DNA of 64,000 bases. Origin: Absidia repens. Its lineage: Eukaryota > Mucoromycota > Mucoromycetes > Mucorales > Cunninghamellaceae. Below, piece after piece: positions 43,440 through 55,579 of this stretch (its first letter is position 1; the number at the start of each line of letters is the position of its first letter). The notes below the pieces were generated by a model, which saw only the letters and a list, made by a program, of their open reading frames with translations, did no database searches and had not been told where the DNA came from. Both the position numbers and the translations under genes were made by a program. The stretch covers positions 1,488,001-1,552,000 of the forward strand of contig MCGE01000006.1 in assembly GCA_002105175.1 (NCBI GenBank), read 5' to 3'.

Positions 43440-46400
43440 ATGAGGACCGTCTCACTGGTGAACCGTCTGAAATGGTCGTTTTCTGGAAATATGAATCCAC
43501 ATGCATTGGAGTTGGGTGATGTGGATAATGATGGTGTAAGTACCATTTTCGTGATTATTATCTTTGTCTTCCTTCTGAACGTTTTTTTTGGCTTTCTTTC
43601 CATTTAGGATGTTGAATTCGTGATAGGGAACTTGAACGGAGACCTAGCTATCTTCAAAGGCGAATGTCCAATAGGGTCACCAACTTTTACTTGCCAAGAT
43701 CTTGGCACGGTAAGATTACAAAAAAACAACAACTTGCTGTATGATTTTGGAATGCTTGACTGATACGGAGACGTTTTAACTAGATCACGTGTATTGCTAT
43801 TGGCGATGTCCGGAACGTGGGCAAGGTAAGTTAGAAGCAATGAATGAAGGTAGTTTCATATTACTGAATGACCTGATCCGTTGCTAGAATTCCATAGTCG
43901 TTGTCAATGCAGAAGGTCACTGTCACATATTTGATATCCCTCCAACGGTCACGAGTCAACCTTCAACCCCTCCAACTGCAACTCACGCACAACGCCAAAA
44001 CTTGATGGATGAATATTTGCGCCAAGGTCGCAGATCCTCTGATTCAAATAGCACACAAGGTTTTCGAAGGATGGGAAATCAGGTCGATGAACAGACATAT
44101 AGATATATTGATGACAGTAAAGGCGACGGTGGTGGTGGTCCAACAATATTGCAACAACCAAACTTGACATTGAAAGTGCCTGTGAATGTTAACAAAATAC
44201 TCATTGCTGATATTGGTAATGTACAGCAAAAATCCCGATGCTTTATTGCATATACTCATTTATTTGATTTTTTTTTTCTTTTGTTTTTTCAACTGACTAG
44301 ATGGTGATGGCCTTAATGAATTTATACTGGCAAGAACTGACCGAATTTTACATTCTTTCCAATTGGATCATCAAAGTGCATCATCAGCAACTATGAATGA
44401 CAAAACTGAATCTCCTGTGACGACCGCTAGTAGCTCCCCAACTTCAACTCTGACCTCAACTATTCAATCATCTCTGTCAGCCTTATCTGGTAATAAGCTT
44501 GGATCGAAATCGAACAACGACAGCAAGGAACTCAAGTCGCATGTGCTTCGGAAAGGAATGGCATGGAAAACTGCAAAGGCGAAGGACAACAAGGACGTGA
44601 AAGTGAAGTCTGAAACCCTACAAAGACCTACTCTGGATCAGCAAATGTACCTCAAGGACAAGGACATGTGGGTTTTCGATGGTCAGGTAATCATTATAGT
44701 GGATAAAGCACAATTATAAATGGTTATTCATTTGCGTTTCTTTTGTAAAATGTAGATTACATCTCTTACTACCACTACTTATCCAGATCGGCCCAATGAA
44801 CCCATTCTTTTAGTTGCTCAACCCGGAAATACATTTACCATCATCGATCAGAAAGGAAACCGACTTAATCGTGACTTTACACCACAGCATGGGCCTTATA
44901 TTTATGACCGACGACAACGATTACCGTGCACAACGCTGAAAGAAACACCATCGGACGCAACAACGACAAAAAAGCTGCAGAAACAACTAGATACAGTAAC
45001 TAACACCACGACTGCTCCTGAATCTTCGACAATCGCCAATTCTCAACCAATGGATATCCATCGATCAACAGTGGACGCTCAATCCAAGGATTCATCAACA
45101 AGTACGATACGAACATTACTCAACCGACTTGCGATGCCGAATGATATTGCTGTGGAAAACGTTATTTATGCCAAAGAGGATGAAAATGACAGCAGTGGCA
45201 ATGATACTGACAGCAACAATGAAGGGGACGACGATGCTGCGTTCTGTTCTGACTTTGAACGTACTAATTATGCTATCCAGGACTGGCCGGTGATGGATGG
45301 CGATGATATTATGGGCGATGATAAAAACGGTGCGGTAGCAACTGAAATTGTGATTGGAAAACGACAGCTGTCTAACGATCATCAGCGGTCTGGAAACGAA
45401 GTTGGCATGCTTAGCATGGATGGTAAGTACTGAAAAAAAAAAGAAGACTGGGCATCAAGGAAGTCGGGTCGATACTTATCCGAACCCTTATTTCTAGGAA
45501 AATTCACCATTCATGATCTCCGAACAAAGAAAACCTCTCAACAAGATCTGTTTGTCACACACAAGTTATTCAGTCTGGCAACATTGGATGTTTCTGGGAC
45601 CCCAATGCTACCAAAACCTCTTTATCCTGCTCGTAATGCACCTCTTTATTTTGCTGGACCACCTCCACAACAACAACAGCAGCAACAACAGCAGCAGCAA
45701 CAGCAACAGCAACGACAGCAAAGTATCCCAAGGCAAAGTCAGCAACACCAAAGTTTAACGACGCGGCACGCATCACTGGCATCATCTTCATCGTCCCCTT
45801 CATCATCACGAGCCGTGGCAACTACAGCAACAGTAACTGCTTTAGCACATTCTAATACTGGATCACCATCGTTTTCATCTTCATCGAAGCTCTCCCTTAC
45901 CCTTTCGAATAACAACAATGGCGGATTGGATGATCCCAACAAGTCGCAAACGCAACCCTCGCCTTCAACAACCACTGCAATGAGTCTTCATACCCATCAA
46001 GATACCAACAACAACAACAACAACATTAATACTCATCACGAAGGTTTGACAGATAGTGAATTCAGTGGCCTCTATGTAAGTGACTGCCAATCAACCGTCG
46101 CAAAATTAGCTTCTAGCCAACAACAACAGCAAGTCAGTTATCGGGATAACATCATTGCCGGCGATCACACAGCAACAAGCTCTCGACGTGGAAGTCATAG
46201 CAGCGACGGTAGTAGCTCATGGAGTGATTTGGATCAAGAAGACGACGACGATGGGCCCGACTGTGATTTGTTTGTGGCCTGCGCATGGAATGGGGTGACC
46301 TACTTGATCGATTGGAGTCAACGAATGGACGATGGCGACCGTGACACAGATAGTGCAACATCAAACGATAGGCCTGATTCTTCTTCTTCCAATATACGAT

Positions 46401-47365
46401 TTCAGCTGGTCAAGTTTGCTTTTGAAGGACGTGTGTGTGCATTTACAGCTGGTAAGTTCCTTATAATATCAAAACAGGGAGGGAGGGAAGATCTTGGCTC
46501 ATGTGTGGTATTTATTTATTTATTTACTTATGTTATTGATAGGTTTATATGCGGTGGCTCCGGGCTACAATGTGCCTTGCCTATTCTATGTTGATTTTGA
46601 AGATCAAATTTTTGTTTATTATGACGTACGGATATCGCCTGGCAAGGTGACTGGATTTACTGATATGATTGATGACGATGTGGAGGAGGCGCTGGATCGT
46701 TTACTGGGATTAGAAGATGATCTGTCGAAAGAAATGGCGTCGGCATTTGATCAGTCCAATGTGAAACACCAACACCGATTGGAAGATGACGATGGCGAAA
46801 AGGAAGAACAGCAACATATTGATCTCGGCGATGGTTGGAAAGGAATCATGGAACACGCGGCTACCATAGATTCTCCTACATTACCCGCAAACCCTGCAGG
46901 TAAGCAGTTCAAAGAAAGATGAAAGAAAAAGAAAAAAAAGAGAAAACTAACCTTGTCTGGATTTATTTTATTCTAGATTTGTCCGAATTTATTCATGAAT
47001 GCCTTTACGAGTTTGATGATATGAAGGAACGTCTGGAAACCGATCTGTTTGTGGTAAGTATATTGTTAAAGAGAGAGAAATGAAAAACGTTATGATGTTT
47101 ATTCACGTCATCACCCTATTTTATTTAGTTTGAACACGAGCATTTACCTCATACTATCTCCAACCATTCTGACATTCGTCGATTGTCTGATCTGAATATT
47201 ACCATCGAACCTGAATTGGAAAGCGAAGTCTCTGAACCTGAAGAAGCCATGGAGGAACAAGGTATGTTTGCATACGATGATACGCGATCAAGTCAATCAA
47301 GTGATTCTGAAATACTTCGAAACTGGATGGATGAAAACCTTCTGCGGTCTAGCTTAGGCTCTTAG
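43440..47365 (+). CDS. ITFG2: ITFG2-like beta-propeller protein (KICSTOR subunit homologue)
   Basis: Ten exons: 43440-43535, 43608-43709, 43784-43825, 43888-44215, 44301-44686, 44756-45422, 45498-46451, 46543-46899, 46977-47053, 47129-47365; 1081 residues, over twice the length of animal ITFG2. The start MRTVSLVNRLKWSFSGN matches the animal N-terminus. FG-GAP-like repeats follow: LGDVDNDGDVEFVIG, CIAIGDVRNVGK, VVVNAEGHCHIFDI, DIDGDGLNEFILARTDR, then late in the protein LFVACAWNGVTYLIDW, FEGRVCAFTAGLYAV and PCLFYVDFEDQIFVYYDV, all collinear with ITFG2. The extra length is low-complexity inserts (Ser/Thr/Asn, acidic, and a Gln run at 45668-45721). In animals ITFG2 is part of KICSTOR, which brings GATOR1 to lysosomes to restrain TORC1. 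Whether the rest of KICSTOR exists here is unknown. Confidence 0.85.
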
Positions 47366-48027
47366 TTTAGAAACAGCGCTAGTAATTTATTATTATGTTG
47401 ATTTAGTTTTTTATTTGGGGGATAGTATTATTTTTATTACTTTCAATAAAAGCTTCGTTTTATTGTATCTATTACTCGTACTATTGGTTGATGTGATAGC
47501 CCATCGAAGTTTCTTTTTTGCCTATATCAAAAAACTCTGGTACTTTGTCGTAAAATTAGTTTGTGGGCAGAGAAATGTAGAGCTCTGATGGAAAGATACG
47601 ATTGATCTCGTTTATACTTTTTCAGTTACTTTTACTTATATGATGAAAAGGTTTTAATAATTATTGCTATGCTAGTTTCTAGGGATTTTCTCTACCGCTC
47701 ATCAACAAACGCTCAAACTCAAAAATAGTATTGATTGACGCAGGTACCTCCATGAACAAACCTCCCCCCCCAGCGGATATTTAATGTCTAGGAACTTTTA
47801 CTTTATTACTTCTCTTCCTCCCCCCCCCTTTTTTTTTGTGCTTCACTGGTGTAAAAGGAAGGGAGCGTGAATAATGGCGGGTTCCATCATAAGAGTAGAA
47901 CTACCATGTTGCTCATGTTGCATATTGTATGGCTAGATGTGAAAGTTAAAGAGAACATTCCTTTTTTTTTTTTTTTGGAAGTTACCCAACCTCAAAACCT
48001 GAATGACAGACATCACCTGAGTGACAG
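47366..48027. other. Intergenic 3' of ITFG2 homologue
   Basis: Holds AATAAA at 47445 for ITFG2 and T/C-rich strings. No gene seen. Confidence 0.5.
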
Positions 48028-48096
48028 GTTAGAGAAATTCATAATCCGCCCACGTGAAATATTTTATTTTCTCTCTCCAGCTTTTTTTATTTTTTC
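48028..48096 (+). repeat. Dispersed repeat, copy D, 5' arm
   Basis: Carries the 5' box CCGCCCACGTGAAAT at 48046-48060 followed by a CT-rich stretch and the 15-bp string TTTTTTTATTTTTTC (48082-48096). This arm is continuous, after removal of the LINE, with the 3' arm starting at 53641, and the rejoined order matches copy C. Confidence 0.75.
48082..48096. repeat. Target-site duplication, left copy
   Basis: TTTTTTTATTTTTTC, 15 of 15 identical to 53641-53655. It immediately precedes the LINE's first coding ATG. Confidence 0.8.
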
Positions 48097-49690
48097 ATGG
48101 CTCTTCCAAATCCCAATTCAACCCCCACCATTGGAGATCCAGCTCCATCCACCAATCCACCTATTCCATCCAACCATCCCCTTCATCGCTCAAATGGTAG
48201 ATCTTGGGCACAAGTCACCTCTCGGCAACGCCATTCCCTCATGCACTTGAATGACACCGATTCCGACACGAAGCAACTCATTCGATCTCATGTTTGGAAA
48301 CCGGGACGATCCCCTGGTAGTATGTTTCTCGATTTCAGCACATGCAACATTACTCACCAAGACGTCATGATTCTCATCAAGAAGCAATATCCTTCCCGGA
48401 TCGCTGTCGTGCCTTTCAGCCAAGGAACTCGGCGCCTAGTGGAACTCAACTTCACCCTTACTGATGCCTCTTACCAAACTGCTCTCAAAGATGGGCTCAA
48501 AATCAACGACAACCTCACGATTCTCCCTTGTGCGGCCATGGATTCCAAAGATTCCGAATCCAACATTGCCAGATTAACTCTTCGTCGCCTTCCCTTCTCC
48601 CAGAAACGGAACTTGTGACGGGCCTCAAACAGAGTCTTGCAAAATACGGCAAAGTCTTAGATGCTGGGATATTCCGGGACCCAAAAACACAGACATACAT
48701 GGGTACTGGCTACGCCATCCTTAACCGCAACCAAGTCACCAACCCACTCGAATTGACCCACACGATCCCTTGGTTTGAAAACGATATGGGATTCCATGCA
48801 ACCTGGTCGGAAATGCCACCCTGGTGTCGGTATTGTCATGCTGAAGGACATGTCGTGGCGGACTGCTCCCTAAGCCGCAAACACCAAGTATGCTGGAACT
48901 GTGGTAAAGATGGACACAGGGCCGCGGTGTGCCCTCGACAGAACTACGGGAAAAAGGCAAGGAAAGTGGCCACCAACCCTCAGACGCTACTAGTCGACCT
49001 CCTTCTACCATATTTACGAATCTCTTCCGGTGGAACCTACCAATGCACCTCAGGACAACGCATCGACGTCAAATCAACAACACTCCAACCCAGCCACCCC
49101 TTCAACATCCGAGACTCCGTCCCCAGCTCTCAGTACACCAACTCCGCACGCTCCAGCCAATATTGATATCTATCATGCCACTACTCCTACACTCTCTCCC
49201 AGTACACCTGCTGTTGTCGACTTGACCAAGGACTCCCAGCAAACGGAATATGAACACGGGGATCAACAACCCAACAATGAAGGCACATCTGAATCTATGG
49301 ATTATGATCACTCTCCCAATGATTCCCAGCACACCGAACACGCCACGAGGATCAACAGTCCAACACGGAAGGCAACTCGGAATTTATGGACCAAGACCAC
49401 CCTCCAATGACAACCTGTCAACTACCGTGGAATCCCAGCAATCCCTCATGGGCCGATTCGAACATGGACACCGAAGAAAACATTGAGGATTACATCGACA
49501 GGACTGAAAAGGATGAACGTGATCGAGCCACCACCAGTACACCCCACCAGGCAACATCACCCGACGACGAAACCTGTATGAACAATGGAGTCCAATCACC
49601 AGAGACGACCAATCCAACGACCTCCGCTACTGCAAAGCGTCGACAGCAACCTCCTCGCAAAGCAGCCAAACCCATCACCTATACTCAATA
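48097..49690 (+). pseudogene. LINE ORF1, gag-like with two CCHC zinc knuckles (frameshifted)
   Basis: The first frame (48097-48618) starts MALPNPNSTPTIGDPAPS and holds an RNA-binding-like region (SRIAVVPFSQGTRRLVELNF). It then shifts near 48600 into a second frame with YGKVLDAGIFRDPKT and two zinc knuckles at 48824-48934 (CRYCHAEGHVVADC and CWNCGKDGHRAAVC). Further shifts near 49160 and 49390 lead through a Ser/Thr/Pro-rich tail. ORF1 proteins coat the LINE RNA. The intact knuckles despite shifts suggest fairly recent decay. Confidence 0.85.
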
Positions 49691-49692
49691 AT

Positions 49693-52600
49693 ATGATTGA
49701 TACAACAATACGTCTTCAATTGTCCTCACTCAACTGCAACAGCATTGTGAAGACATCATCCAAAACAATTCAATCATCATACATCCGATTCCTTCGCTCT
49801 GTCAAATCACACCTCCTCGCCTTACAAGAAACACACACCATGGATCCTACTACTCGACACAACATCCAACAACAATTTCAAGCACAACAATGTCTCTGGA
49901 CGGCACAATGTGGCCTCATTTCTTTCTCCTCCCTCTTCACCCTCTCCGACAATCTCATTCACCCTCATCATCCCTATTCCGAACGCATCATTATCTCCAA
50001 AGTCGAACACCCTCAACAACTCTACTCCCCATTTTTTATTCTCGTCCTTTACGCACCGGTCACGACACAACCCATCCGACGCCAATTCTTCCACTCCGTA
50101 CTCTCCACCATCACCGATCCCTCCCTTCAAGTCGACACCGGACGTCTCATGATTATGGGCGACTTCAATTACTCATATCAAAGACCTCGTCTCACTGCCA
50201 ATACCACATCGACTGGATATCCTTTCTCGACGACAAACTTTTACAATTGCATGGACTCTGACGACATGACAACCATCCCCACATTTCAGCGCTCAGCAAA
50301 TACCACCTCCACGATCGACTACATATTTATCAGCCGTCACACATTATCTCATGACTTGACGATGGTCACATTGACAAGATGAAACCCGAATGGTCAGATC
50401 ACAGCATGCTCACGATTGGCCTTTCCTTCAAACTTTACCGATCGGTCCAGGTTTATGGAAAGCAAATCCCACTCTTCTCCACCATGAATCTTTCCGGTCT
50501 CGCCTTTCAAAACACCTCGACAACCTCTCAAGCCATACACTCCAGAATTATCAACCAAGACTCATGGGATTGGATCAAGGACAAAGTCAAAGTTTGGATC
50601 CGCAAACAAGGCCGCCACACCACAATGACTCGATCAAAATCCCTCAAGCAACTTCAAAGGCAACGAAATCGGTTTTTACGGAGCAAGCCACCACCGGACA
50701 TTCGGCTATATCATCTCACCATCCTCGATGCTCAAATCCATCAACTCCAACAAGACATGCCGACATAGCAGCTCTTCAAGCTGGGATCAACTGGCGGGAA
50801 CAGGGAGAAAAATCTGCAGGATACTTGAAACGACTCCATCATCAACGCAATATGGAACAACATATCAGTAACCTCGACAATACGGATACTTCGGCTTTTG
50901 TTTCAACCCCTACGACCACGGAAGATATTGCTCATGGTTTATCAGCACCTCTACACACCCGACGCAATTGCAGAGGACACATTGAACAATATTTGGACAT
51001 TATTCCTGACACCAACCGCCTTTCCCCTTCTCAGCGCACTTCGTTGGAATTACCGATCTCAGATACCGAGATCACATACCACATCACCAGAACGTCCAAA
51101 TCAAGCAGTCCTGGTGCCGATGGCTAAGTTATCAGTATTTGGCTCTTCTGTATCACCACCCAAAGATTCGTCCCCTTCTACAATCTGTCTTCAATGATGC
51201 TCTTCAACATGCTACTTTTCCTCAATCGTGGCAAGATATCCGCATCCGACTGCTTCCGAAGAAAGGCATCCTCAATGATCTCAAAAATTGGCGACCGATT
51301 TCTCTCATCAACTGCGATGCCAAGGTGTTTACTCGGATTTTGACCGCCCGAATAGCCCAGGTGATGACCAGCTGCATCAACCAATATCAATCTGGTTTTC
51401 TCCCTCGTCGATTATTGCCGAAAATGGATTGGCTCTGAAACTGGTGATGGAACAATCAAAAGCAACTGGATATCAAGGCGCAGGTATACTTCTAGATCAA
51501 GAGAAGGCGTATGATCGGGTCCATCCTCGCTATATGGAGTCTACCCTTCGACGTTTCGGCTTCCCTTCCGATCTCATTCAATGCATCTGTGGTCTCTTTT
51601 TTGGCAATCTGGTCAGGATCAATATCAATGGCAATTCTCCAAACCAGTATTCCAAAGGCGTGGCTTACGTCAAGGTGATCCTCTGTCCCCCTACTGTTTA
51701 ATCTGTCAATGGAACCCTTACTTCAATCCATCCTCCAAGACTCCTCCTTTCCAAGGCTATCAACCTCTGTCTCACAGTCCAACTTTCACCCGGTTCGGTG
51801 ATCAAACTTCTGGCCTACGCTGATGACATTTGTGTCCTACTGAAGGATACGCGGGATTTTGACAAACTCATGACCCATTTCCCAACTATAGTCAAGTCTC
51901 CAATGCCAAGCTCAACGTCTCGAAAACAGAGGCCTTCTCTTTATGCGGCAGACCCCTTCCAGGCTGGCAAGAATTCTTTGGACATAAAGGCATTACGCAA
52001 TGGTACGATTGTCACTCATCTCACCCTCTCCGCTACTTGGGCTTCAGCATGATCCAATCGCCAGCTCAACGTCATCTTATTACTCATCAGTCCTCAGCAC
52101 AGTAACCAACGCATGCAACATCTACAGTCAACGTCATCTATCCATTCGTGGTCGCATTACTGTAGCAAACACCCTGATATTATCCAAAATTTGGTATCAA
52201 CTTCGGTCGTGAACCTCCCCAATGTTTTTATCAACAACTCCGATCGACAGTTTACCAATTTGTTACCAAAGGCTACAAACCAGCACTAGGTTACTCCTTA
52301 CTGTGCAAATCCACTAGAAATGGTGGACTTGGTCTTCTCGATACCTTCACCCAAACATTGATTCTCCAGCGCCGCTGGTTATCTTTGATTTTGGAACGTG
52401 ACCCCGGATCTTCCTTTGGTGCCAACATTATTCATCATCATCTGACAATGATTACTGACAACAATATTGGATATCGCCTCCCGCTCTTCTTCCCATTACT
52501 ACGTCGTGGTCCACTATGTGCACCAGATGCTGTCCTGGCCCGAATCTTTACCGCCATGGATCGATATCACCAACATATGATGATCTTCCTCTCTCACCTG

Positions 52601-53559
52601 CCACGTGGCTTCATCTACCTCTCATCAATGCTGTCTCTTCCGCTCCTCCGGATCACTGGATTCACACCCACCACGCAGCCGATCCGACACATTGTTTTTC
52701 TGTTTTGATTCGACCCCTGGTTGTATCCGTCCGCTCCTACCATCTTCTATCTGTCTTCTTGATCCTCCGGATGACATCAAATACCGCAATCTTTCTGTGC
52801 AGCTTTTCCGGACCTCATCACGAATACCATCACACTACATCCATCATTTCAACAATACATGACGAATTGGGGACAACAAGAAGGAAATGTAACTGACTCC
52901 ACCCTGGTGACAAGCTTCCTCGCCTCTCCTACTTGGACATCCTACACTCCTCGCTCCCATCGCCAACGACTTCTCTCCTCTCTCCCCCGAACACAATCCC
53001 CTCCGTCACTCCCATCCCGCCTGTGGCATTCTTTCTGGAAACAACCACAACACCTATATGCTCGAACACTATGGTATCGCTTCTAGTGGGCAAACTTTAT
53101 TGTCAAAAGTCCCTGGTCCACTTCCGACCTTCCACCACGTCCCTCTGCCTGTTTTGTTCTGAAGCTACGGAAGATCTCCAGCATCTGTTTGTCACTTGTC
53201 CCATCAAATGGGCACTGTGGCAACAAGTCTTTGATCATCTCCTCCCTGGTTCGTCACCTCCACAAACAACAATAGTCTCCGGCCTTTTCTCCCTAGATTT
53301 TTCCACCATCCCCAACTATCCTCCGCTCTTTGGCTTATCTCAGGATGCGTCATCCAAATTATCTGGCGCCATCACTGGTATTATGTCATACACCACATTC
53401 CTTTTAAGCCTTCCGTGCTATCACCTATCATCGCATCCCTCTTCTCTCAACTCCGCCCTCCTCCTCATATTTACCACATCCCTTCATATTAGATATATAG
53501 TTACCGTACCCCCAACTCTTGTTAGATTATTTCAGTTTACTTTTATTCTCCCACACTGA
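49693..53559 (+). pseudogene. LINE ORF2, endonuclease-reverse transcriptase (frameshifted)
   Basis: The endonuclease reads from MIDTTIRLQLSSLNCNS at 49693 with LLALQETHTMD, MIMGDFNYSY and TIDYIFISRHT, then a shift at about 50380 into EWSDHSMLTIG, the last catalytic His region. Reverse-transcriptase blocks follow in several frames: SSSPGADG (51100-51126), IRIRLLPKKG and LKNWRPISLINCDAKVFTRI (51240-51330), AGILLDQEKAYDRVHP, GLRQGDPLSPYCL, and the catalytic YADD at 51816-51827. A zinc-binding module CLFCSEATEDLQHLFVTC lies at about 53146-53200. All catalytic blocks are recognisable, but stops and shifts break every long frame. Confidence 0.85.
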
Positions 53560-53640
53560 TTTGATTTCACCAAGTTGTCGCCACTCTACGATGCGCTTCT
53601 TTCAATCCCCGCAATAAAATATATATTGCCCTAAAAAAAA

Positions 53641-53655
53641 TTTTTTTATTTTTTC
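53641..53655. repeat. Target-site duplication, right copy
   Basis: TTTTTTTATTTTTTC directly after the A8 tail of the LINE; identical to 48082-48096. Confidence 0.8.
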
Positions 53656-54440
53656 GGCTCTCTTTCTTTTTGGTTATTTTTTCTTCCCTTCATTTTTTTT
53701 TTTTTTTATCACCATTCAACTTGTGTGGTGTTATTTTGGGCCTAGAATTGTATTAGGACTAGTTTAGAAGTGTTTGCAGCTCAGGGATTACAAGATGCAT
53801 GGGAAGACTCTTTCATTTTGGATCTAGAATCTGAAGGAACCATTAGTTGGTTTTTCGCAACCTTCATTAGCTTAGTTCGATGTTAGCTTGTCTCTATATC
53901 CGAATAAAATATGTCTCTTTTTACTTGTTTCAATGAAATGTGTCTCATTAGTGTCTCTTATGTTTTGAATAATAGATTCCTTTTCTTTTCTTTTCTTTTT
54001 GTTTTGTTTTGTTTTGCTAGCAACCAATCCCGTTTGATTAGTGTTTTGATCGTTTGTTGTGTTTCAATAAGAGAATAAAAAAAGACACTCTTGTACAATA
54101 TTCAAGATCCTATTTTACAACCATTCCTTTCCTTTCCTTTAGAATAGTATTAACCTTTATTCAAAACCTCAGAATAGTCTCCCTCATAATGAATTTTGCC
54201 GGTTAAATTCCTTTTTAGAATGAACCCCTCCTTAGTTTTAGTACCTGCCGTTTCTGCTTCAATAAAATATATTCTTTTTTTATTAACCACATAATGATAA
54301 AAGTCACCATTGTAGCTGTTTTGCGCCCGGCATATCAAAGACCTGCTTTCTTGCTCCCCCCTCCTCCCTCATTATGACTAATTTGTCACATCCTCTCTAT
54401 TCCTTCCCTCTCTTTCATTCATACCAATCAAATTTAAATC
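53641..54440 (+). repeat. Dispersed repeat, copy D, 3' arm
   Basis: After the duplication come CGGCTCTCTTTCTTTTT, CACCATTCAACTTGTG (shared with copy E), TATTAGGACTAGTTTAGAAG, core 53781-53832 (GGGATTACAAGATGCATGGG and CTTTCATTTTGGATCTAGAA), CCGAATAAAATATGTC near 53900, a TTCAATAAAATATATTC block near 54260, and CATTCATACCAATCAAAT near 54417. The order matches copies A and C. No coding capacity. Confidence 0.85.
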
Positions 54441-54959
54441 AGCGGTATATTTTGATAAGATCCTATGCGCATATGACATTCATGATGCGACTGTTTATTC
54501 TTTTGACCATGTCCATTAAACAAAAAAAAAATGTTGTTGTTGTTGTTTTACACTTCTCTTTCTCTTTTTCTTCGTCACATGAAATCGGTACGTTGGTGTT
54601 CACTGGGACTTGCTTCTATGTTCTGGTAAGCATATGATTCTGTAGTGGTTCCTCTCAGTTATGCGAACGCATCGGATAGGGTTTGTAGCAATTCGTGTCC
54701 CTTACTCACGCTAATCGGGAGTTAAATATATTGCAACCGTATGTTTAGGGTAAGTCGTATAACATATATCGTATAACCTCCCTCTCGTCTCTCGTGCCCC
54801 CCCCCCGTTTGCCTTTAATTCTTATGCATCACCACCATCAATAAAAAAAAAACTTCATTTACTATAGCTTTATCCTTCATTATTCATTCATTCTTAGTAT
54901 AGCTTTAGAATTACTATCATTATTGAATAAAAGCTTGTTCCGAAATATTTATGTGTCAT
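54441..54959. other. Intergenic, no gene seen
   Basis: AT-rich with a C10 run near 54800. No supported frame or RNA. Confidence 0.5.
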
Positions 54960-55365
54960 AGTTATCAATGATTTTTTAAATGGGATGATGATGGAGGAGA
55001 GCACACACGAATCTAATGAAGCGATAGCAAAGAGATCAATTGAACAATACATGAGAGAGTCTAATAAGATGTTTTTGATGGAAGCAAGCAAAAACATACA
55101 TATTTTATTTAGATATAGGTACAACATATAGAAAAACACATTCTAAACTAAGCTAATGGAGGATCACAAAATCCACCCAATGGTGGGTCTAAATCCTAGA
55201 TCAAAAATGAAAGGGTTTCCCATGCATGTTGTAATCCCTGAGCCGCAACCCTTCTAAACTAGTCCTGATACTAATCTAAGTGCAACATATCGTCATAGAA
55301 GTTGAATGGTGAAGGAGAGGATGTAAATATTCACGTGGTCGGGATGTGAAATATCATCTGTGCTG
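54960..55365 (-). repeat. Dispersed repeat, copy E (reverse, 3'-truncated)
   Basis: On the minus strand: GCACAGATGATATTTCACAT, the 5' box CCGACCACGTGAATA (55330-55345), CACCATTCAACTTC, TTAGATTAGTATCAGGACTA, core 55192-55242, TCTAAATAAAATATGT near 55108, then the match fades near 54960. It lacks the second half of copies A-D. It shares the stretch before the box with copy C, which helps set the family's 5' end. Confidence 0.8.
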
Positions 55366-55579
55366 GTGTTAGAGAAAATCGTTACTGAACTGTATCAGCA
55401 AAATAAAAGATAGTCAATCACCCCTAACTTTTTTTCTATATAGCGTTTGACATCCATAAACACATACAAATCAATAACACAAGGATAATTTAGATATAAG
55501 TTGACAGGTAAATTTTATTCATAAATGCTATTGGTTATATTGATCAAACTAACCTAAATCTACTGGTAACATTTCTATC

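Larger units (their letters stand above)
48097..53640 (+). mobile_element. LINE (non-LTR retrotransposon), decayed
   Basis: A 5,544-bp insertion bounded by an exact 15-bp duplication and ending in AATAAA (53612) and an A8 tail (53633-53640). It has ORF1 with CCHC knuckles, an apurinic-type endonuclease, a reverse transcriptase with YADD box and a C-terminal zinc-binding module, in that order. Base use is clearly more C-rich than the surroundings. At least ten frame changes and stops show it is dead as it stands. The element begins exactly at the ORF1 ATG with no 5' UTR, so a small 5' truncation is possible. The APE plus CxxC...H...C tail fits L1/Tx1- or Tad-like fungal LINEs; I cannot fix the clade by eye. 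No RNase H domain seen. Confidence 0.9.

Noticed and set aside
48736..49011. Minus-strand frames across the LINE
   Set aside because: Antisense shadows of the LINE coding strand.
54660..54730. Possible tRNA-like segment
   Set aside because: Some paired stretches, but no T-loop consensus, acceptor stem or anticodon arm could be built.
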